From NCBI GenBank assembly GCA_026224825.1, contig JAMFRO010000092.1, positions 26,880 through 90,879 of the forward strand: a stretch of 64,000 nucleotides of DNA, read 5' to 3'. Below are positions 18,116-27,510 of the stretch, in pieces (position 1 is the first letter of the stretch; each line of letters opens with the position of its first letter). Origin of the DNA: a bacterium (GTDB taxonomy: Bacteria > Pseudomonadota > Alphaproteobacteria > Acetobacterales > Acetobacteraceae). Made by a program: the position numbers and the translations under genes. The notes below the pieces were generated by a model. The model made no database searches. It saw only the letters and a program-made list of their open reading frames with translations, and had not been told where the DNA came from.

Positions 18116-18814
18116 ATGATTTTCAAACGTACTCTGCAACGCTACGGCCGCACGCCGGAGCCGACCACGCCGTACCAGCGTGCTGGGCAGCTTTGGGACG
18201 AGCGCATCGGCTCCGCCCGCGTCCAGGCGCGGAACTGGCGCCTCATGGCATTTGGCTGCCTGATGTTATCGGGCGGGTTGGTCACCGGCCTCATCTGGCA
18301 ATCGGCGAAAAGCCGCGTCATCCCCTTTGTCGTAGAGGTGAATAGCCTTGGTCAGGCCCAGGCGGTCGCGCCTGCGGTCCAAGACTACCAGCCAACAGAC
18401 GCACAGATCGCCTGGTTCCTGGCGCATTTCATCACCGATGTGCGGGCACTTCCCACGGACCCCGTGCTGGTGCGCAAGAATTGGCTGGAGGCATATGAGT
18501 TCGCGACGAGTCACGGGGCTGTTTTCCTCGATGGCTACGCCGGCACCAACGATCCGTTCAAAGCAATCGGTGACCGCAGCGTCTCGGTGGATGTCACCAG
18601 CGTCGTGCGTGCGTCAGACAGCTCCTTCCAGGTCAAATGGACCGAACAGGCCTACCGGCAGGACAGCCTTGTCTCGACCGAGAACTGGACCGCTATCCTC
18701 ACCATCGCGATCAAGCCACCAGCAACGGCGGAGGTCCTGCGGGAGAACCCGCTCGGCCTCTACGTCGATGGCATTGCCTGGTCGCGCGAATTTGACCCCG
18801 GTTCCACCCCATAA
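18116..18814 (+). CDS. trbF: conjugal transfer protein TrbF (VirB8 family)
   Basis: A 232-residue bitopic inner-membrane protein. A cytoplasmic N-terminus (PYQRAGQLWDERIGSARVQARNWR) precedes one membrane helix (LMAFGCLMLSGGLVTGLIW) and a periplasmic NTF2-like VirB8 domain. It follows trbL by five bases with a strong GGAGGGGAG site. VirB8 proteins nucleate assembly of the channel. Confidence 0.93.
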   Translation: MIFKRTLQRYGRTPEPTTPYQRAGQLWDERIGSARVQARNWRLMAFGCLMLSGGLVTGLIWQSAKSRVIPFVVEVNSLGQAQAVAPAVQDYQPTDAQIAWFLAHFITDVRALPTDPVLVRKNWLEAYEFATSHGAVFLDGYAGTNDPFKAIGDRSVSVDVTSVVRASDSSFQVKWTEQAYRQDSLVSTENWTAILTIAIKPPATAEVLRENPLGLYVDGIAWSREFDPGSTP

Positions 18815-18826
18815 AAGGAGACCGTC

Positions 18827-19822
18827 ATGCGTAATATCCGAAGCATTTTACTCATATCCTTTCCCGCTCTGGCATTGGCCGCTTGCGGGGGCAACACGCC
18901 GCCACCTGCCATCACCTATGACAGTGGCGATTTTAAGCCGGCGGTTGTTCAGCCCGCCCCGCCGAAACCGGTGCAGATCGTCACCGTGCCAGAGCCGTTA
19001 CCGCTCCCCGGCCAGCTCATGCCTCCGCCGTCTACGATGGGCGCCCAGGATAATTCCTCCCCGACACAGCGCGTCGATACGGCCAACCACGTGGCGCTGC
19101 AGGAGCCGACCAAGTACGGCTACGTGAACGCCATCCAAGTCTACCCCTTTACCGAAGGTGCGCTGTATCGGCTCTATGCCGCACCAGAGCAGGTGACGGA
19201 CGTTGCCTTGCAGCCCGGCGAAAAACTTCTTTCTGTCGCGGCCGGCGATACCGTCCGCTGGGTGGTCGGCAATACCACGAGCGGAACCGCCATCGCGGCG
19301 CAGGTGCACATCCTGGTCAAACCCTTCGCGCCGGGCCTCACCACCAACCTGGTCATCATGACCGACCGGCGCAGCTATCATCTTGAACTGGACAGCACAG
19401 ATCATACCTCGATGGCAGCCATCTCCTGGACCTATCCCGACGATCAGCTCCTTGTGCTGCAGCAACAAAATAGCGAGGCCGATGCCGCTGCGCCGATCGC
19501 CGACAATCTCGCGCTCGGAGACCTGCATTTCCGCTACGCGATCACTGGTGATGATCCGGCATGGCGACCGGTGCGCGCCTTCGATGACGGCAGCAAGGTC
19601 TACATAGAATTTCCCGATCGCATCAATCAGGGCGAAGCGCCTCCGCTCTTCGTGGTCGGGCCGCAAGGCGACGATCAACTCGTCAACTACCGCGTCCGCG
19701 ACAACTACTACGTTGTCGACACGCTTTTCGCGGCGGCAGAGTTGCGGCTCGGAGAGAAACCGCAGCAGGTCGTGCGCATCAACCGTACTGATACGGCATC
19801 TGCAACCGGCACCGGCGGGTAG
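18827..19822 (+). CDS. trbG: conjugal transfer lipoprotein TrbG (VirB9 family)
   Basis: A 331-residue exported protein with a lipobox (LALAACGG) near residue 20 and a proline-rich spacer. The body has features of the VirB9/CagX family: KYGYVNAIQVYPFTEGALYRLYAAPEQVTDVALQPGE, then the C-terminal NYRVRDNYYVVDTLF. It forms the outer-membrane core complex with TrbI. It is 12 bp downstream of trbF. Confidence 0.93.
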   Translation: MRNIRSILLISFPALALAACGGNTPPPAITYDSGDFKPAVVQPAPPKPVQIVTVPEPLPLPGQLMPPPSTMGAQDNSSPTQRVDTANHVALQEPTKYGYVNAIQVYPFTEGALYRLYAAPEQVTDVALQPGEKLLSVAAGDTVRWVVGNTTSGTAIAAQVHILVKPFAPGLTTNLVIMTDRRSYHLELDSTDHTSMAAISWTYPDDQLLVLQQQNSEADAAAPIADNLALGDLHFRYAITGDDPAWRPVRAFDDGSKVYIEFPDRINQGEAPPLFVVGPQGDDQLVNYRVRDNYYVVDTLFAAAELRLGEKPQQVVRINRTDTASATGTGG

Positions 19823-19833
19823 GGGGGAGTCCC

Positions 19834-21069
19834 ATGAGTGGTTCTATCCCTCCGAAACTCGATCCGGAAACCCTGGTACTGAAGGGCACCCCGCGCCGCG
19901 TTGTCAGGTTCAAGCGTAACCTTCTCATTGCCATTGCGGCCATCGGCTGCGTCTCAGTAGCAGGAATCACTTGGGTGGCGCTTAAGAGTTCGAATTTGCA
20001 TGCCAATATCGGCGGCGACAATCTCTACAACACCAGTAATAACCCCACGCCGGACGGCCTTGCCGGCTTGCCCAGCAATTACGGCCAGATCCCTCAACCC
20101 AAGGCCGTGCCGCAACTGGGGCCGCCATTGCCAGGCGACCTCGGGCCGCCAATTGTGGAACGTGAGAAGGAGCTCGGGCTTAACCCGGCCGGACCCAGTA
20201 CAGAGGATGAAGCCGCCCGTGCCGAGCGGCTTCGTATCGCTCAGCAGGCGCAGCAGGCGAGCGAAGCCGGCGTATTCTTCCAGCTCAACCAGCAGGGCGG
20301 CGGTGCGTCGACCATATCTGCGCTGGCCGGAAGCGCTGCGTCCGACGTGTCAGCATCCGCAGCATCGAAAGTCGGAGATGCCGCTCATCTCGGTCTTGAT
20401 TTGGCAAATGATCAGAATGACCAGCAGCGCAAACTTGATGTCGTCAACCAAGCATCGGCCGATGGCACCTACAACGACCATGCGCTTGAAACGCCGGCTT
20501 CACCTGATGAAGTGCTCGCCGGTACAGTCATCGCCGCCAGCCTGATCACAGGCTTGAATTCCGACCTGCCCGGCGAGGTGACCGCCCAGGTGACGGAAAA
20601 TATCTACGACACCGTTACTGGTAGGGTTTTGCTTATCCCGCAGGGATCGCGGCTGATCGGCAGCTACGACAGCGTCGTCGCCTTCGGCCAAAGCCGCGCA
20701 TTGCTCGTCTGGCAGCGCATCGTCATGCCGGACGGCTCGTCGATTCAGATCGACAACCTGCCAGCAACCGACGCCGCGGGTTATACCGGACTGAAAGACC
20801 ATGTCGATTACCACACCTGGACGCTGCTCAAGGGCATCGCGATGTCCACACTCCTTGGTGTCGGCACCGAGACTACGTTCGGTAGCAGCCAGAGCGACCT
20901 CGTGCAGGCGATCGAGCAGTCTGCCCAACAAAGCACAGACCAAGCCGGGCAACGGATCGTCGAAAAGGACCTCAACATCCAGCCGACCATCACCGTCCGT
21001 CCCGGTTGGCCGCTACGCGTTATCGTTTCCAAGGATCTCGTGCTTCGGCCCTACCAAGGGCAGGATTGA
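19834..21069 (+). CDS. trbI: conjugal transfer protein TrbI (VirB10 family)
   Basis: A 411-residue protein that spans the periplasm and joins the inner-membrane ATPases to the outer-membrane pore. One membrane helix near residues 31-48 (LLIAIAAIGCVSVAGITW) is followed by a proline-rich region and the TrbI/VirB10 beta-domain (VLAGTVIAASLITGLNSDLPG, IPQGSRLIGSYDSVVAFGQ). It ends IVSKDLVLRPYQGQD. Last of the Trb channel genes. Confidence 0.95.
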   Translation: MSGSIPPKLDPETLVLKGTPRRVVRFKRNLLIAIAAIGCVSVAGITWVALKSSNLHANIGGDNLYNTSNNPTPDGLAGLPSNYGQIPQPKAVPQLGPPLPGDLGPPIVEREKELGLNPAGPSTEDEAARAERLRIAQQAQQASEAGVFFQLNQQGGGASTISALAGSAASDVSASAASKVGDAAHLGLDLANDQNDQQRKLDVVNQASADGTYNDHALETPASPDEVLAGTVIAASLITGLNSDLPGEVTAQVTENIYDTVTGRVLLIPQGSRLIGSYDSVVAFGQSRALLVWQRIVMPDGSSIQIDNLPATDAAGYTGLKDHVDYHTWTLLKGIAMSTLLGVGTETTFGSSQSDLVQAIEQSAQQSTDQAGQRIVEKDLNIQPTITVRPGWPLRVIVSKDLVLRPYQGQD

Positions 21070-21083
21070 GGGGGGGATGTACC

Positions 21084-21392
21084 ATGCCGGAATTGAAGCT
21101 GTCGAAGCTACCTGACCGGACGCCGGTGAAGATCACGATCACTGTCATGCCCGAGTTGTATCAGGCGCTACAACAATATGCAGGCGTCTATCGGGCCACG
21201 TATGGAGAGGCCGAATCCATATCCGAGCTGATTCCATTCATGCTTGGGTCTTTTCTCGAAAGCGACCGCGGCTTTGCCAAAGCTCGCAAGGATGGCTTGC
21301 CCGAGCCTACTAGCCCTTTCCCCAGTGAGCCAGTGCGGCGGGGTCGCCGTGCGAGCGAGGCGCCTCTATCTACTGTGAACGAGGAGGCATAA
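21084..21392 (+). CDS. DUF2274 protein
   Basis: A 102-residue protein starting at 21084 (ATG after GGGGGGATG). The segment LSKLPDRTPVKITITVMPELYQALQQYAGVYRATYGEAES is the DUF2274 signature. Genes of this family follow trbI in alphaproteobacterial conjugative elements. The fold looks helical, perhaps a ribbon-helix-helix-like regulator. Its function is unknown. Confidence 0.85.
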   Translation: MPELKLSKLPDRTPVKITITVMPELYQALQQYAGVYRATYGEAESISELIPFMLGSFLESDRGFAKARKDGLPEPTSPFPSEPVRRGRRASEAPLSTVNEEA

Positions 21393-21394
21393 AG

Positions 21395-21619
21395 ATGTCC
21401 GAGAACGCGGTTCCCTTCGCGCAGCGCCTCACGTGCACTGTTGACGAGGCTTGCTCTGCAACAGGCCTTGGTCGCACGAAGCTTTACGAGCTCATTGGAG
21501 ACGGGAGCCTCACCACAACCACGATTGGGCGGAGGCGATTGGTCTTCGTGGATTCGCTTCGGACCCTGCTTGAAACCAGGCCACAGGAGTTGGCTAAGCG
21601 GTTCCAAACGATGGGGTGA
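21395..21619 (+). CDS. AlpA/excisionase-type helix-turn-helix protein
   Basis: A 74-residue protein two bases after the DUF2274 stop. LTCTVDEACSATGLGRTKLYELIGDGSLTTTTIGRRRLVFVDSLRTLLE is a MerR-like winged helix of the HTH_17/excisionase family, which recognises element ends or controls integration genes. An excisionase at this edge, close to the att-like sequence at 22440, fits a mobile-element boundary. Whether it promotes excision or regulates transcription is not clear. Confidence 0.8.
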   Translation: MSENAVPFAQRLTCTVDEACSATGLGRTKLYELIGDGSLTTTTIGRRRLVFVDSLRTLLETRPQELAKRFQTMG

Positions 21620-21656
21620 AGCCGACGCTGTGGTATAGGGGACAATTTTTCTTCAC

Positions 21657-21692
21657 TTCACAGTTAATCTTCACTTCGTCTATAATCGGGAT
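21657..21692 (+). promoter_or_regulatory. promoter of the small toxin-antitoxin pair, apparently leaderless
   Basis: TTCACA (21657-21662) and TATAAT (21681-21686) are separated by 18 bp, a near-consensus promoter. The antitoxin ATG is at 21693, only six bases after the -10 box, so transcription should start at or next to the start codon. The decamer TCTTCACTTC occurs at 21650-21659 and 21668-21677, overlapping the -35 box and spacer, and is a plausible operator. Confidence 0.65.
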
Positions 21693-21866
21693 ATGGAAGA
21701 CTTGGATCTACCCGGATTGCCGACCGAAACTGAGATCAACGCTGCTCTCGATGAGAGTGAGCGCGACCTGGCGGCTGGGCGCGTCACCTCGTTGAACGAC
21801 TACATCCGGCGAGCGCGGGCGAGAATCGTGACTCGCGACACAGCCAAACGTCCGGAACAGCATTAA
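21693..21866 (+). CDS. small antitoxin-like protein
   Basis: A 57-residue protein (MEDLDLPGLPTETEINAALDES...), below the ORF-track cutoff. It is acidic at the N-terminus and basic at the C-terminus (VTSLNDYIRRARARIVTRD), resembling short antitoxins of ParD type that wrap the toxin with an extended tail. The stop is six bases before the toxin start, indicating an operon. No family was identified with certainty; the call rests on size, position and partner. Confidence 0.65.
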   Translation: MEDLDLPGLPTETEINAALDESERDLAAGRVTSLNDYIRRARARIVTRDTAKRPEQH

Positions 21867-21872
21867 ACCTGC

Positions 21873-22202
21873 ATGCTTGCCCTAACCAGGACGGCAGAGA
21901 TCCTGCTCGACAGCCTGTTGGCCGACTACGAACGCAAAAATCGAGTCGAGGCCCAGCTTAAGCTTCTGAAAATTTTGGAAGAAGTAAGCGAAGAGGTACT
22001 TTATGGGAGCCCCCGGTATCTTCCGGCACCCCGGCCGTTCCCGCGTCTGGCTGCCCACGGCTATAATTGGATACTCTACGAGGACTACTGGTTTGCCTTC
22101 ACAAAAGACGCGATACCGGCGATCGTCTACGTGTTCTACGCAAGTGCGAGGGTGCCCGGCCTGATCAAGATGGCCGAGAGGAAACTCGCCCAAACGAAGT
22201 AA
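21873..22202 (+). CDS. RelE/ParE-type toxin candidate
   Basis: A 109-residue protein. The C-terminal part (YNWILYEDYWFAFTKDAIPAIVYVFYASARVPGL) resembles the last strands of RelE/ParE toxins, which are ribosome-dependent mRNA interferases or gyrase inhibitors. The N-terminal half is helical (LDSLLADYERKNRVEAQLKLLKILEEV). It is paired with the 57-residue gene just upstream. Such modules stabilise integrative elements. Which activity it has cannot be told. Confidence 0.6.
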   Translation: MLALTRTAEILLDSLLADYERKNRVEAQLKLLKILEEVSEEVLYGSPRYLPAPRPFPRLAAHGYNWILYEDYWFAFTKDAIPAIVYVFYASARVPGLIKMAERKLAQTK

Positions 22203-22554
22203 TTGTCGTGCTATTCGAATTAATCCTCTCTCTGGCTATCAGGGATGGTATGATGGGGGGCGAATCTGATCTCAGTGCCATTTGGCACGCATGAGGAGGG
22301 TGCGGGAGCACCCCGGTTCCGCGGAATAGAACCGAACCAGTGGGAAATTGCAACGAATTATTTTGGGGGCCTTATCGGGGGCCTTGCCGAAAATCGAATT
22401 CGAAAAAACCGTTGTAATTGAATTGATTAGTAGGTGTTATTCGATTCCCGCTACCGCTCCAGATTTTGCGCCGGCGATACCCGCCGGGCGTTAAAAACCC
22501 TTTATTTTCAGATGATTTAGGTCAGTCTCGGGCTGTCAGTACGAGCCCCCCAAG
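22203..22554. other. non-coding end of the conjugative element
   Basis: About 350 bp with no supported gene. It holds a small hairpin (GTGCCATTTGGCAC), two direct repeats GGGGGCCTT at 22365-22373 and 22377-22385 that resemble integrase arm sites in placement, AT-rich sequence, and the att-like tRNA fragment listed separately. Confidence 0.5.
22440..22461 (+). other. att-like fragment: tRNA-Gly 3' end
   Basis: TTCGATTCCCGCTACCGCTCCA matches the T-loop, T-stem and acceptor end of a bacterial tRNA-Gly (normally ending CTACCCGCTCCA), with one C missing. The rest of a tRNA is not upstream. Integrative elements commonly target tRNA 3' ends and leave such a direct repeat at one end. An integrase N-terminus begins 93 bp downstream in the same orientation, the usual tRNA-att-int order. 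The intact tRNA-Gly is not in the window. Confidence 0.45.
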
Positions 22555-22629
22555 GTGGCCCTGGCCGATACAGCCGTCCGTAATGCCAAACCCAAGGACC
22601 AGATGACCGTGCAGGGATGCTTTAAGTAA
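22555..22629 (+). pseudogene. N-terminal remnant of a tyrosine integrase (DUF4102 arm-binding type)
   Basis: A GTG-started frame reads VALADTAVRNAKPKDQ..., the invariant start of P4-like tyrosine recombinases ('LTDTAVRNAKPKDK'). After about 15 codons homology ends, and a stop follows at 22627-22629. The remaining ~380 residues, including the catalytic domain, are missing. Too short for the ORF track. It marks one end of an integrated island whose integrase was lost. Confidence 0.7.
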
Positions 22630-22685
22630 GCGCCGGCCGGTTTGCCGCGGGGCGTCTGCGCGCACCATCGACAGGGGCGACAGTG

Positions 22686-22702
22686 TGTCATATAAAAATA
22701 CG
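22686..22702 (+). promoter_or_regulatory. degenerate TetR-type operator before the hydrolase gene
   Basis: GCGACA-GTG-TGTCATATAAAAATACG matches the first half and spacing of the five conserved sites downstream (TTGACA-N3-TGTC-N9-GACA), but the distal GACA half is TACG. It is 48 bp upstream of the hydrolase ATG. Confidence 0.35.
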
Positions 22703-22749
22703 AAGTGTCCACAAAAACATGGTGGCGGTGAGGACAAGGGGAGCAGAAC

Positions 22750-23595
22750 ATGGCGCGGATCACCATAAAAAACCTTGAAATCGACTACGAGCTTTTCGGG
22801 CCCAAAGGTGCCCCGGCAATCGCGCTCACACCCGGCGGGCGTTTCCCGAAAGAGATCGCCGGCTTGCCGCAACTGGCGCAAGCCCTGGCCGATGCCGGGC
22901 GCCGCGTGCTGCTGTGGGACCGGCCGAATTGCGGCGCCTCGGATATCACCTTCGATACCGATAGCGAATCCGGAACTCAAGGGCGCATTTTGGCCGCTTT
23001 GATCCGCGAGTTAGAGCTCGGCCCGACAGCGCTTGCCGCAGGCTCCGGCGGCTCGCGCGTCTCGCTCATCGCAGCGGCAACCGATCCTGATGCCATTTCC
23101 CATCTCGTGCTGTGGTGGATCAGCGGCGGCACGTTGGGCATGATCCAGCTCGCCTATTATTACTGTGTCGAGATGGCCATCGCCGCCAGCAAGGGCGGCA
23201 TGCAGGCTGTGGCCGCCATGCCCGGCTGGGCGGTGCAGATCGAGCGCAATCCGCGCAACCGCGAGATCATCCTGGCCCAGGATCCGGCGCGGTTCATCAA
23301 AACCATGGAACGCTGGGCGGCGTTTTATTTTCCGTCAGAAACCTCGCCGGTACCGGGGCTGACCCCGGCGGATTTCACCCGGCTGCGCATGCCTTCCCTC
23401 ATCTACCGCAGCGGGGCGAGCGACCTCAGCCACACGCGGCGCACCAGCGAATGGGTGCATGAACTGATCACGCAATCCGAACTGCGCGAGCCGCCCTGGG
23501 CGGATGACGAATGGAACCGCCGCTCCGGCACACCGGGCATTTTCGCCGGCTGGCCGGCCCTTGCCTCGGCGATATTGGAATTTACGGGGCGGTAG
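22750..23595 (+). CDS. alpha/beta hydrolase
   Basis: A 281-residue cytoplasmic enzyme. The fold is indicated by TPGGRFPKEI (oxyanion-hole loop), VLLWDRPNCGAS and the nucleophile elbow LAAGSGGSRVS, in which the first serine of GSGGS takes the usual G-x-S-x-G position. A C-terminal histidine is not obvious from motif alone. Such enzymes near Baeyer-Villiger monooxygenases hydrolyse the ester or lactone products. It is the first gene of the catabolic island and lies convergent to the BVMO gene. Confidence 0.8.
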   Translation: MARITIKNLEIDYELFGPKGAPAIALTPGGRFPKEIAGLPQLAQALADAGRRVLLWDRPNCGASDITFDTDSESGTQGRILAALIRELELGPTALAAGSGGSRVSLIAAATDPDAISHLVLWWISGGTLGMIQLAYYYCVEMAIAASKGGMQAVAAMPGWAVQIERNPRNREIILAQDPARFIKTMERWAAFYFPSETSPVPGLTPADFTRLRMPSLIYRSGASDLSHTRRTSEWVHELITQSELREPPWADDEWNRRSGTPGIFAGWPALASAILEFTGR

Positions 23596-23645
23596 GGCCG
23601 AAGACCCGGCGCAACGCCGGTATATCCGGTGCAGCGGGCGCGGCA

Positions 23646-25259
<1,614 letters not shown>

Positions 25260-25317
25260 GGCCGATCTCCCCTTGCTCTATCCGCCCCGGCAGTCTGCCT
25301 GGCGCTGTTTTCGTATA

Positions 25318-25343
25318 TTGACACGCTGTCTATTATGTTGACG
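25318..25343 (+). promoter_or_regulatory. TetR-type operator/promoter, site 1
   Basis: TTGACA (25318-25323), three bases, then TGTCTATTATGTTGACG (25327-25343). The spacing of the -35-like hexamer and the inverted repeat is the same as in four other sites. Orientation favours the SDR gene downstream, but the site lies between divergent genes and could affect both. Confidence 0.6.
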
Positions 25344-25393
25344 AATACGCATCTAGATCCAGAATAGTCAAATCCGATATGAATGGGGCGAAC

Positions 25394-26173
25394 ATGAGCG
25401 CCAGGCTGAAAGATAAAATCATCTGCATCACCGGTGCCGCGAGCGGCATCGGGCGCGCTACGGCGCTGCTTATGGCGCGTGAGGGCGCGCTGGTGGTGGC
25501 CACCGACCTCCAGGCGGATACAGGTGCCGCCCTCGCCGGGGAGATAACGCAAACCGGTGGGCGGGCAATATTCTTGCAGCATGACGTAACCGATGAGGAC
25601 GGTTGGCGTGAGGTCATCGCCATCATCCGCGCCCGCCACGGCCGGTTGGATGTGCTGGTGAACAACGCCGGCATCGGCCTCTCTGGCCCGGTGGTGGAGA
25701 TGAGCCTGGCGGATTGGCGGCGCCAGACGGCGGTCAATCTGGACGGCGTGTTTCTGGGCGTGAAACATGGCTTGCCGCTGCTGCGCCAGAGCGGCGGCGG
25801 CAGCGTGGTAAATGTCTCCTCCATCGCCGGGATAAAGGCCTCGGCCAACGCCGCCGGCTATTGCGCCACCAAGGCGGCGGTGCGCCAGTTTACCAAGGCC
25901 GTGGCGTTGGAATGCGCCGCCGCAAAGGACAATGTGCGGGTCAACTCCATCCACCCCGGCATCGTGGAAACCGCCATCTGGGACAGTCTCATCGGCACCA
26001 CGCAAGGCGCGCGCGGAACGCGGCTGGAGGCGCTGACAGCCCCCAGTATCCCGCTCGGGCGCACCGGCACGGTGGAGGAGATCGCCGCCGGTATTCTCTG
26101 GCTGGCGAGCGATGAGAGCCGCTACGTGACTGGCACTGAACTGGTGATTGACGGTGGACGCTCGATTGCCTGA
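25394..26173 (+). CDS. short-chain dehydrogenase/reductase
   Basis: A 259-residue classical SDR. The second ATG (25394) is preferred, with GGGGCG just upstream; the track start is 25379. TGAASGIG (NAD(P)-binding), NNAGIG, the catalytic serine in NVSSIAG, YCATK (Tyr-x-x-x-Lys) and the C-terminal GTELVIDGG are all present. An acidic residue after strand 2 (VATDLQAD) suggests NAD rather than NADP. It probably oxidises the secondary alcohol that precedes the BVMO ketone substrate. Confidence 0.88.
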   Translation: MSARLKDKIICITGAASGIGRATALLMAREGALVVATDLQADTGAALAGEITQTGGRAIFLQHDVTDEDGWREVIAIIRARHGRLDVLVNNAGIGLSGPVVEMSLADWRRQTAVNLDGVFLGVKHGLPLLRQSGGGSVVNVSSIAGIKASANAAGYCATKAAVRQFTKAVALECAAAKDNVRVNSIHPGIVETAIWDSLIGTTQGARGTRLEALTAPSIPLGRTGTVEEIAAGILWLASDESRYVTGTELVIDGGRSIA

Positions 26174-26199
26174 GGCGCAACGCTCAAGCGAAATGTGAA

Positions 26200-26225
26200 T
26201 TGACACAGTGTCCTTTATAGAGACA
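26200..26225 (+). promoter_or_regulatory. TetR-type operator/promoter, site 2
   Basis: TTGACA-CAG-TGTCCTTTATAGAGACA, with the 17-bp operator at 26209-26225. It lies 27 bp after the SDR stop and 133 bp before the half-DUF1329 gene, which it probably controls. Confidence 0.65.
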
Positions 26226-26357
26226 ATTAGTACAACACATGGGGTGATCGCCATTCCGCCTGATGAGCCGGTACGGCCACAAGCGGAAGCGGCATCGGGG
26301 AAACAATAATGCGCTCCCATAAGCCAGCTTTTTCCACGGCACGCAGACGGTGGCGCG

Positions 26358-26825
26358 ATGAATATGCAGCATAAGAAGATCGGTGAAAAATTCAGAAGAT
26401 TTCTGGGTGAGGCGTTTAAGTGCCAGGATGCCGCCGAATCCGACACGCTGGAATTATACGACGATGACGCTCTGTGCAGCGATCCGGCGCAGTATGCGTG
26501 GCGCTATGCGGGCACCCAGGAGATGCTGGTGCCGTCCAACTGCATCGTCATGCATAGCGGGGCGCCGGGCGAGGCCGGGTCCTGCGCATCCCTGAACACC
26601 CAGCCCATCCGCTGGGCAAATCACCAGGTGCTGATCGTCGAGGGCATGCTGCGCCGGGGCGAAAGCAATATCCTGCCGCGCCGCGTTTTCTATATCGACG
26701 CGCAGTCCCATCTGGTGGTGCTGGGCGAAGCCTATGACATCGGGGGCGCGATGCAGAAAATTTATCTGCTTGATACCTATCTTTCCGGCCAACCCCGCCC
26801 CTTGGGGCGCTGGTACCATCTGTAA
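26358..26825 (+). CDS. half-length DUF1329-like protein
   Basis: A 155-residue protein similar to the C-terminal half of the DUF1329 protein encoded 700 bp downstream: both have EMLVP.NC followed by I.RW..H.V.VVE...R.G..N...RRV.Y.D. There is no signal peptide or N-terminal half. Full DUF1329 proteins are about 450 residues and often accompany hydrocarbon or steroid catabolic genes. It has its own upstream operator and a plausible start, so it may be a genuine single-domain version rather than debris. Confidence 0.65.
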   Translation: MNMQHKKIGEKFRRFLGEAFKCQDAAESDTLELYDDDALCSDPAQYAWRYAGTQEMLVPSNCIVMHSGAPGEAGSCASLNTQPIRWANHQVLIVEGMLRRGESNILPRRVFYIDAQSHLVVLGEAYDIGGAMQKIYLLDTYLSGQPRPLGRWYHL

Positions 26826-26843
26826 CCTGTGCAAGAGAGAGCC

Positions 26844-27239
26844 ATGAAATTCCTGGAACATCCAAATGCCATCGTGAAGCAAGAGTTTGTGGCCGCCGTG
26901 TTTGCCGGTGACTTTGATACGATCAGACGCCTGGCGCATCCCGATTTTGAATTGCATGAAGGCTCGGGCATGCCGTTTGCCGGCATCTATCGCGGCGCCG
27001 ATGGATTTATCAAATTTCTCGGCATTTTTGCAGCAACTTTCGATATCAAAAAGCTTGAAGAGGCAGGCGCCTACGCCTCAAATCATCCCGACCACATGGC
27101 ATTTTCGTTCGAGCTGGAGGCGGTTTTGCGCAGCTCCGGTGCGGCATTTTCGTCATCTCTCGTCGAAACCTGGGTGTTCAGGGACGGTCTGGTCGCAAAA
27201 ATCTCAGCGCATTACTTCAACGCGCCGTTCCGATCCTAG
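26844..27239 (+). CDS. SnoaL/NTF2-like protein
   Basis: A 131-residue protein (ATG at 26844 after AAGAGAGAG). VAAVFAGDFDTIRRLAHPDFELHEGSGMPFAGIYRGADGFIKFLGIF is typical of the SnoaL-like cone-shaped fold used by polyketide cyclases, steroid isomerases and dehydratases. It follows the half-DUF1329 gene by 18 bp in one operon. It may isomerise, cyclise or dehydrate a pathway intermediate; catalytic residues are not assignable. Confidence 0.75.
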   Translation: MKFLEHPNAIVKQEFVAAVFAGDFDTIRRLAHPDFELHEGSGMPFAGIYRGADGFIKFLGIFAATFDIKKLEEAGAYASNHPDHMAFSFELEAVLRSSGAAFSSSLVETWVFRDGLVAKISAHYFNAPFRS

Positions 27240-27250
27240 GCTGACGGGGA

Positions 27251-27276
27251 TTGACATTGTGTCCTATAATAGGACA
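27251..27276 (+). promoter_or_regulatory. TetR-type operator/promoter, site 3 (perfect palindrome)
   Basis: TTGACA-TTG-TGTCCTATAATAGGACA. The operator (27260-27276) is a perfect 8-bp inverted repeat around an A and is the best copy for a consensus. It is 234 bp upstream of the DUF1329 start, leaving a long leader. Confidence 0.7.
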
Positions 27277-27510
27277 ACCTGACAAAAATAACATAGAGAG
27301 CGGCAGCGCTGGTTGCGGGCGTGGCATCGCCGGGGACGGAACGGAAAACACGTAGGAACAGCAACAAATTTTTGAATAAGTAAGACGCCGGAAGCACGGC
27401 AAAGGATACGCGTCTGGGAGACGCGAGGCCGGATATGAGCCGTGGCGGGGCCCGAACCGCGATACGCGACATAAAAAGATGAACAAGAATTGTTGGAAGG
27501 AATGAGCAGG

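Noticed and set aside
22440-22461. a complete tRNA gene
   Set aside because: Only the 3' T-arm/acceptor sequence is present. The preceding bases do not form anticodon or D arms, and the T-stem 5' strand is missing.
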